Shown: piece by piece, positions 6,066-10,271 of the stretch
How the letters are laid out: the number at the start of each line of letters is the position of its first letter
Position numbering within the stretch: the stretch's first letter is position 1
Source of the DNA: Propionibacteriaceae bacterium
GTDB lineage: Bacteria; Actinomycetota; Actinomycetes; Propionibacteriales; Propionibacteriaceae
DNA length: 10,271 nt
Assembly: GCA_030544185.1 (NCBI GenBank)
Contig: JAUNRO010000095.1
Span: 1-10,271, forward strand
Direction: 5' to 3'
Notes under the pieces: generated by a model
Told to the model about the DNA's origin: nothing
The model's input: the letters and a program-made list of their open reading frames with translations, nothing else
Database searches by the model: none
Program-made: the position numbers and the translations under genes

Positions 6066-7195
6066 GTCTCGTGAGCCCCGGGACCGACCTGTCCGTGCCC
6101 CTGTTCCGGGTGCTGGCGTGGATGCGTTATGTCCTGGCGGCCCTCACCATCGTCGTGAACGTCACCCGCCTCGATGAGGCGAGACTGCCCGTGCTGGTCG
6201 GGGTGACCTCGGTGTTGATCGTGGTGCAGTCGGTGCTGCTGCATTGGTTGTACGCCGGGCGGGGGCAGGTGCGCGGCTGGGTGCTCGGGCTCGATTTCGG
6301 TGTCACGGTGTGCCTGCTGGCGCTGTCCCCGGCGATCGGCAGCCCGGGGCAGACGCTGCCGGTCACCGGCTTCTGGAGTGCGGCGGCGCCGGTCGCGATC
6401 GCGCTCGCGCGTGGCTGGGGGCTCGGTGCGGCGGCCGCGCTGGGGCTCTGCCTAGTGGCGTTCGTGCAGCATCCGGACCTGCGCCCGGAGGCCTGGGGGC
6501 TGCTGGTCGTGCTGGTGATCAGCACCGGCGGCCTGGGCTATCTGGTGGACCAGCTGCGGCGGGTGAGCGTCGAGCATCAGCGCCTCAGCGCGACCACCGC
6601 GCACATCTCCGAGCGCCAGCGCCTCGCGCGGATCGTCCACGACGGCGTTCTGCAGGTGCTCGCGATGGTCGAGCGGGAGGCCCCGGGCCTGGGCGCACGG
6701 GGGGAGAAGCTGGCCCTGATGGCCAGAGAGCAGGAGGGCCAGCTCCGGGCCCTGATCCAGGACTCCCGGGAGGACGTCACGGGCGAGCGGCGCGGGGGAA
6801 CGGGACGCCGCAACCTCGCCGCCCTGCTCGACCGGCACGCGAGCGCGACCGTCACGGTGTCGACCCCGGTGGAGCCGGTGCTGATCGCGCAGGGCCGTGC
6901 GGCGGAGATCAACGCGGCGGTGCAGGAGGCGCTCACCAACGTGACGAAACACGCCGGGCCCGGTGCGCGCGCCTGGGTGCTGCTCGAGGTGGAGGACGAC
7001 GAGGTGGTGGTTTCCATTCGCGACAGCGGCGTGGGTGGCGACCCGGAGGCGTTTGCAGATGCAATGCACGCCGATCGCATGGGCATGAAACACTCGATCT
7101 ACGGACGCATTCGGGATCTCGGGGGCACCGCCACGCTCGGCACCGCCCCCGGCCGGGGTGTGGAGTGGGAATTCCGGGTGCCCACGCAACCGTGA
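6062..7195 (+). CDS. macS: MacS-type sensor histidine kinase with a multi-span membrane input domain
   Basis: The product has 377 residues. The N-terminal 165 residues form about six hydrophobic segments (roughly 14-34, 42-63, 72-92, 103-117, 118-136, 145-163) with very short loops, so the signal is probably sensed within or at the membrane. A HisKA_3 dimerisation domain follows: SERQRLARIVHDGVLQVL, with phosphoacceptor H193 and Q198 in the HDxxxQ motif. The HATPase domain has the N box QEALTNVTKHA (N293), G1 DSGVGGD (D321) and a glycine-rich GTAPGRGVEW near the end. This is the NarL-type kinase layout called MacS in Streptomyces, where MacRS affects morphology and antibiotic output. GTG 6062 overlaps the plsC stop (GTGA) and has GGGAGG seven bases upstream. 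macR follows after a short gap. The ligand is unknown; linkage to acyltransferases suggests membrane state, as inference. Confidence 0.9.
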   Translation: MSLVSPGTDLSVPLFRVLAWMRYVLAALTIVVNVTRLDEARLPVLVGVTSVLIVVQSVLLHWLYAGRGQVRGWVLGLDFGVTVCLLALSPAIGSPGQTLPVTGFWSAAAPVAIALARGWGLGAAAALGLCLVAFVQHPDLRPEAWGLLVVLVISTGGLGYLVDQLRRVSVEHQRLSATTAHISERQRLARIVHDGVLQVLAMVEREAPGLGARGEKLALMAREQEGQLRALIQDSREDVTGERRGGTGRRNLAALLDRHASATVTVSTPVEPVLIAQGRAAEINAAVQEALTNVTKHAGPGARAWVLLEVEDDEVVVSIRDSGVGGDPEAFADAMHADRMGMKHSIYGRIRDLGGTATLGTAPGRGVEWEFRVPTQP

Positions 7196-7227
7196 CGGGG
7201 AGCTCGGGCCGAACACGGGTGAGGATG

Positions 7228-7893
7228 ATGACGAACGCGGAACAAAGGGCACGCCGGGTGATGCTGGTCGATGACCACCCCATGTGGCTCGAGGCCATGG
7301 GTGATGACCTGCAGGCTGCCGGTTTCGAGATCGTGGCCACGGCGCGCACCGGTGAGGAGTGCCTGACCCGCGCCCGCGCGACCCGCCCCGAGATCGTCAC
7401 CATGGATCTGCAGATCCCCGAGCCCGACGGTGCGACGTGCACCGAGATCCTCATGCGCGAGATGCCCGAGCTCAAGGTGCTCGTGGTCTCCGCCTCCGGT
7501 GAGCGGCACGACGTGCTGCGCGCGGTGAAGGCCGGTGCCCGGGGCTATCTGCTGAAGTCCGCGACTCCCGAGGAGATGCTGGACGGTGTCCGGCAGACCG
7601 CCGAAGGCGAAGCCGTGTTCACCCCCAGCCTGGCCGGCATCGTCCTCGGTGAGTTCCGCCGGATGGTCACCGACGCCCAGGGCAACCACGAGACCGGCCC
7701 CAGCCTGACCAACCGCGAGATCGAGGTCCTGCGCTATGTCGCCAAGGGCATGGCCTATCGCGAGATCGCCGAAGAGCTCGTGGTGTCGCACCGGACGGTG
7801 CAGAACCACGTCCAGAACGTCCTGCGCAAACTCCAGCTGCACAACCGCGTGGAGCTGGCGCTGTACGCCGTCGAACAGGGCTACACGGCCTGA
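7228..7893 (+). CDS. macR: MacR-type response regulator, receiver plus LuxR/NarL HTH
   Basis: The product has 221 residues from ATG 7228. The receiver domain (about 10-125) has D15 and D16 (LVDDHP), the phosphorylated D60 (VTMDLQIPE), S88 (VVSAS) and K110 (GYLLKSA). The C-terminal LuxR-type helix-turn-helix (about 158-217) contains LTNREIEVLRYVAKGM and the recognition region SHRTVQNHVQNVLRKL. It is the cognate partner of MacS, whose stop lies 32 bases upstream. The start is uncertain. GTG 7219, ATG 7225, ATG 7228 and GTG 7258 are all in frame. GGTGAGG is only three bases before ATG 7228, whereas AAAGGG is a good eight bases before GTG 7258, which would give a 211-residue protein starting close to VDDH. 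The domains are unaffected. Targets are not visible here; the operon itself and the divergent hydrolase are candidates. Confidence 0.9.
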   Translation: MTNAEQRARRVMLVDDHPMWLEAMGDDLQAAGFEIVATARTGEECLTRARATRPEIVTMDLQIPEPDGATCTEILMREMPELKVLVVSASGERHDVLRAVKAGARGYLLKSATPEEMLDGVRQTAEGEAVFTPSLAGIVLGEFRRMVTDAQGNHETGPSLTNREIEVLRYVAKGMAYREIAEELVVSHRTVQNHVQNVLRKLQLHNRVELALYAVEQGYTA

Positions 7894-7918
7894 GGGTCCG
7901 GCCTCTGGCCGCGCCGTG
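7884..7918 (+). other. Imperfect stem-loop at the end of macR
   Basis: An outer stem CACGGC (7884-7889) pairs with GCCGTG (7913-7918). An inner stem CGGCC (7899-7903) pairs with GGCCG (7907-7911) around the loop TCT, with a nine-base bulge on one side. It spans the macR stop and is followed by only a short GTTT, not a real U-tract. It could slow or partly end transcription before the aroG promoter. Weak evidence. Confidence 0.3.
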
Positions 7919-7938
7919 GCGGGTTTGACCAGACCGCC

Positions 7939-7944
7939 TATCCT
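7939..7944 (+). promoter_or_regulatory. Predicted -10 element (TATCCT) for a leaderless aroG mRNA
   Basis: TATCCT ends exactly seven bases before GTG 7952 and matches TANNNT. No Shine-Dalgarno sequence lies between them. This gives aroG its own promoter downstream of the macR stop. No -35 at the normal distance is evident. Confidence 0.55.
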
Positions 7945-7951
7945 GTCGCTC

Positions 7952-9334
7952 GTGTCATTCCCCAGCCTGGAGCAGTTGCATTCACTGAGCCCGCAGCAGC
8001 AGCCGGATTATCCCGACCCGGCCGCCGTCGCAGCCGTCAGCCGCGACCTCTCCACCCGTCCCCCGTTGGTATTCGCCGGTGAGTGCGACGACCTGCGCGC
8101 CAAGCTGGCCTCGGTCGCGCGTCGCGAGGCGTTTCTCCTGCAGGGCGGTGATTGTGCGGAGACCTTTGCCGGGGTGACGGCCCAGAACGTGAAGAACAAG
8201 CTGCAGGTGCTGCTGGCGATGGCGGTCGTGATGACCTATGCCGCTCAGGTGCCGGTGGTGAAGGTCGGCCGGATCGCGGGGCAATATGCCAAGCCGCGCT
8301 CCTCGGGCGATGAGACCCGTGGCGAGGTCACCCTGCCGAGCTTCCGCGGCGATGCGGTCAACGGCTTCGAGTTCACCCCCGAGGCGCGGACTCCCGATCC
8401 CGAGCGGCTGCTGCGGGTCTATAACGCCTCGGCCGCAACGCTGAACCTGACCCGGGCCTTTGTGACCGGTGGCTTCGCCGACCTGCGGACCATCCACAAC
8501 TGGAACTCCAATTTCGTCCGCAGCTCCAACGTGGTCGAGCGCTATGAGTCCCTCGCCGCCGAGATCGAGCGGGCGATGGCGTTCATGGTGGCCTGCGGGA
8601 TCTCCGACGAGCACATGCGCACCGTCGACTTCTATGCCTCCCACGAGGCGCTGCTGCTGGAATACGAGCATGCGCTCACCCGCATCGACTCGCGCTCACA
8701 GCTGCCCTACAACACCTCGGGCCACTTCATCTGGATCGGGGAGCGTACGCGCCAGTTGGACGGTGCGCACGTCGAGTTCCTGCGCCACGTCCGCAACCCG
8801 ATCGGGGTCAAGCTCGGCCCCAAGGTGTCGGGGGCGGACGCCCTGGCGATGGCCGAGCGGCTCGACCCCGACAACGAGCCCGGCCGGCTGACGTTCATCA
8901 CCCGGATGGGCGCCGACAACGTCAAGGATGCGCTCCCGCCGATCATCGAGACCCTGCACAATGCCGGGCGCACGCCCGTGTGGGTCTGCGATCCCATGCA
9001 CGGCAACACGTTCTCCACCTCAAACGGGTTCAAGACCCGCGCGTTCGAGCGGATCGTCGCCGAGCTCAACGGCTGGTTCGACGTGCACGACCAGATGGAT
9101 TCCTGGCCCGGTGGCGTGCACATCGAGTTCACCGGGGACGATGTCACCGAGTGTGTCGGCGGTGTCGGGGAGGTCAACGAGGCCGACCTGGAGAACCGCT
9201 ATGAAAGCGTCTGCGACCCGCGGTTGAACCGCAAGCAGTCGCTCGAGTTGGCCTTCACCGTTGCCGAACGGCTGACCGACGGCCGCATCAAGCGGCCGAA
9301 CCCGTTCCAGGAGTTCGTGCCGGTCGATCTGTGA
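7952..9334 (+). CDS. aroG: Class II 3-deoxy-D-arabino-heptulosonate 7-phosphate synthase
   Basis: The product has 460 residues, close to the known mycobacterial enzyme. It condenses phosphoenolpyruvate with erythrose 4-phosphate, the first step of the shikimate pathway to aromatic amino acids. The metal ligands are C68 (QGGDCAE), H350 (DPMHGNT), E392 (HIEFTG) and D422 (CDPRLNRKQ). Their spacings (282, 42, 30) equal those of the M. tuberculosis ligands C87, H369, E411 and D441. Other family blocks are [14 protein letters not shown] (104-117), [23 protein letters not shown] and GVKLGPK. The N-terminal segment before about residue 45, used for oligomer and allosteric contacts in the family, is present. 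The start is GTG 7952, set by TATCCT seven bases before it. Class II enzymes in actinobacteria are commonly feedback-regulated and can be activated with chorismate mutase; no such partner gene is in the window. Confidence 0.97.
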   Translation: MSFPSLEQLHSLSPQQQPDYPDPAAVAAVSRDLSTRPPLVFAGECDDLRAKLASVARREAFLLQGGDCAETFAGVTAQNVKNKLQVLLAMAVVMTYAAQVPVVKVGRIAGQYAKPRSSGDETRGEVTLPSFRGDAVNGFEFTPEARTPDPERLLRVYNASAATLNLTRAFVTGGFADLRTIHNWNSNFVRSSNVVERYESLAAEIERAMAFMVACGISDEHMRTVDFYASHEALLLEYEHALTRIDSRSQLPYNTSGHFIWIGERTRQLDGAHVEFLRHVRNPIGVKLGPKVSGADALAMAERLDPDNEPGRLTFITRMGADNVKDALPPIIETLHNAGRTPVWVCDPMHGNTFSTSNGFKTRAFERIVAELNGWFDVHDQMDSWPGGVHIEFTGDDVTECVGGVGEVNEADLENRYESVCDPRLNRKQSLELAFTVAERLTDGRIKRPNPFQEFVPVDL

Positions 9335-9363
9335 CCTGTGCGCGCGCCACCGGTCAGGCGCCC

Positions 9364-9369
9364 TATCGT
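9364..9369 (+). promoter_or_regulatory. Predicted -10 element (TATCGT) for a leaderless threonine-aldolase mRNA
   Basis: TATCGT fits TANNNT and ends seven bases before GTG 9377, with no Shine-Dalgarno sequence in the 42-base gap after aroG. A five-base inverted repeat, GCGCC (9344-9348) and GGCGC (9357-9361), lies just upstream. It has no U-tract and is not called a terminator. Confidence 0.5.
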
Positions 9370-9376
9370 GGCGGCC

Positions 9377-10271
9377 GTGATCGACCTGCGCAGTGACACC
9401 CTGACCACGCCCACGCCCGGGATGCGCGCCGCGATGGCCGCGGCGGAGGTGGGTGATGATGTGTACGCCGAGGATCCGGCAGTGCTCGCGTTGGAGGCCC
9501 GGGTCGCGGACCTGCTCGGTCACGAGGCGGGCCTGTTCTGTGTCTCGGGTTCGCTGGCGAACCTGCTGGGAGTGCGGCTGCTGGTCGACCCCGGTCAGGA
9601 GGTCCTGTGCGATGCCCGGGCGCACATCGCGCGTGCGGAGCTGGGCGCCCATGGCGCGGTGTCGGGGGTGACGATGCGGACCTGGACGTCGGCGCGCGGC
9701 ATCGCGGAGGTCGGGGCGATCGCCGAACTGCTCGAGCCGGACGCGGGACCCTATCTGGTGTCGACCGCGGCGGTGGCGCTGGAGAACACCCACAATTTCG
9801 GTGGGGGGACGATCCAGCCGCTCGGCCAGCTGCAGGCCGTGCACGAGGTCTGTCGGGCAGCCGGGGTGGCGCTGCACCTCGACGGGGCGCGGCTGTGGAA
9901 TGCACACGTGACCACGGGCGTGGGCCTGCGGGACTATGGCCGGCTGTTCGACACCGCATCGGTGTGCTTCTCCAAGGGGTTGGGGGCACCGGTCGGGTCG
10001 ATGCTCGTCGCCTCGGCGGAGCGGATTGCCGAAGCCCGCGTGCTGCGCAAGCGGCTCGGTGCAGGGTGGCGCCAGGCCGGGGTGCTCGCGGCCGCTGCGG
10101 CGTACGCCCTGGATCACCAGATCGACCGGTTGGCCGAGGATCACGACGCGGCGCGGAGCCTGGCGTTCGCCATCGCCGAACGCGTCCCAACCGCGGTCGA
10201 CCCGGGCACGGTCGAGACCAACATCGTGGTCCTCGATACCGGGACCCGCCCCGCCGCCGAGATCGCGGCCG
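9377..10271 (+). CDS. Threonine-aldolase / beta-eliminating-lyase family PLP enzyme (3' end outside window)
   Basis: The open frame runs from GTG 9377 to the window edge, giving 298 residues; most family members have about 340-360, so a short C-terminal part is missing. The N-terminus [15 protein letters not shown] followed by [10 protein letters not shown] is diagnostic for low-specificity L-threonine aldolases. Further landmarks are the SGSLANL phosphate-binding region (57-63), H83 in [10 protein letters not shown] (ring stacking on PLP), HNFGGGT (139-145), D169 and R172 in LDGARLWNA, and the Schiff-base lysine K200 in [12 protein letters not shown]. The family cleaves L-threonine or L-allo-threonine to glycine and acetaldehyde and can act on related beta-hydroxy amino acids. 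It is cytoplasmic. The start is fixed by TATCGT seven bases upstream. It follows aroG by 42 bases but seems to have its own promoter, so a pathway link is not implied. Confidence 0.92.
   Translation, partial: MIDLRSDTLTTPTPGMRAAMAAAEVGDDVYAEDPAVLALEARVADLLGHEAGLFCVSGSLANLLGVRLLVDPGQEVLCDARAHIARAELGAHGAVSGVTMRTWTSARGIAEVGAIAELLEPDAGPYLVSTAAVALENTHNFGGGTIQPLGQLQAVHEVCRAAGVALHLDGARLWNAHVTTGVGLRDYGRLFDTASVCFSKGLGAPVGSMLVASAERIAEARVLRKRLGAGWRQAGVLAAAAAYALDHQIDRLAEDHDAARSLAFAIAERVPTAVDPGTVETNIVVLDTGTRPAAEIAA

Noticed and set aside
7884..7918. Intrinsic terminator after macR
   Set aside because: The stem-loop is bulged and lacks a U-tract, so I list it only as an imperfect stem-loop.
7925..7930. 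TTGACC as a -35 box for aroG
   Set aside because: Only eight bases separate it from the TATCCT -10; a working spacer is about 16-19.
9020..10144. 374-residue minus-strand open frame opposite the end of aroG and the threonine aldolase
   Set aside because: It crosses two convincing genes and their spacer, with low-complexity composition; it is a shadow frame.
1..10271. Mobile elements, CRISPR arrays, tRNA or riboswitches
   Set aside because: No transposase motifs, direct-repeat arrays, tRNA-like cloverleaf or long structured leaders were seen. Gene spacing is tight and composition is even throughout.

Overview
The window is ordinary-density chromosomal DNA of a high-GC actinobacterium. It combines a phosphatidylinositol mannosyltransferase (PimB), a mycothiol-dependent formaldehyde dehydrogenase (mycothiol is restricted to Actinobacteria), a MacS/MacR-type two-component system and a class II DAHP synthase. 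Every visible stop codon is TGA, and several starts are GTG. I cannot fix the family from the sequence; a Propionibacteriales-like organism is a guess from overall feel, not a result.

Layout. 1-182 is the tail of an unidentified + strand gene. 186-1289 (+) is pimB. 1319-4410 is a block of four minus-strand genes, read from right to left: an alpha/beta-hydrolase (carboxylesterase / monoacylglycerol-lipase type), a small proline-rich protein with two membrane helices whose start overlaps the hydrolase stop, mscR (S-(hydroxymethyl)mycothiol dehydrogenase) and a metallo-beta-lactamase-fold hydrolase. A 114-bp divergent control region (4411-4524) separates this block from a + strand operon of two tandem PlsC acyltransferases, macS and macR. 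The first three of those genes are joined by 4-base ATGA/GTGA overlaps. The class II DAHP synthase gene (aroG) and a threonine-aldolase-type PLP enzyme, cut by the window end, follow on the + strand, each with its own promoter. No stretch longer than 300 bases lacks a gene. I see no tRNA, rRNA, CRISPR, insertion sequence or riboswitch.

How the genes fit together. PimB and the two acyltransferases belong to envelope phospholipid and phosphatidylinositol-mannoside synthesis, and the membrane kinase MacS is translationally tied to the acyltransferases. MscR and the MBL-fold protein look like the two steps of mycothiol-dependent formaldehyde oxidation. AroG opens the shikimate pathway. The same-strand order pimB ... 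plsC ... aroG matches the order I recall from Mycobacterium tuberculosis (Rv2188c, Rv2182c, Rv2178c), so the oppositely oriented minus-strand block may be lineage-specific cargo in an old conserved neighbourhood.

The most useful non-obvious signal is regulatory. Four genes (hydrolase, first plsC, aroG, threonine aldolase) share the same start architecture: a TANNNT -10 hexamer, 6-7 bases, then GTG, with no Shine-Dalgarno sequence. This predicts leaderless mRNAs and moves the hydrolase start. A second genome-level signal is tyrosine codon choice, which favours TAT despite the high GC and depends on the preceding base. I did not find a clearly new multi-gene system. The best candidates for new biology are the MBL-fold partner of MscR, the overlapping hydrolase/two-helix membrane protein pair, and the PlsC-PlsC-MacS-MacR linkage.
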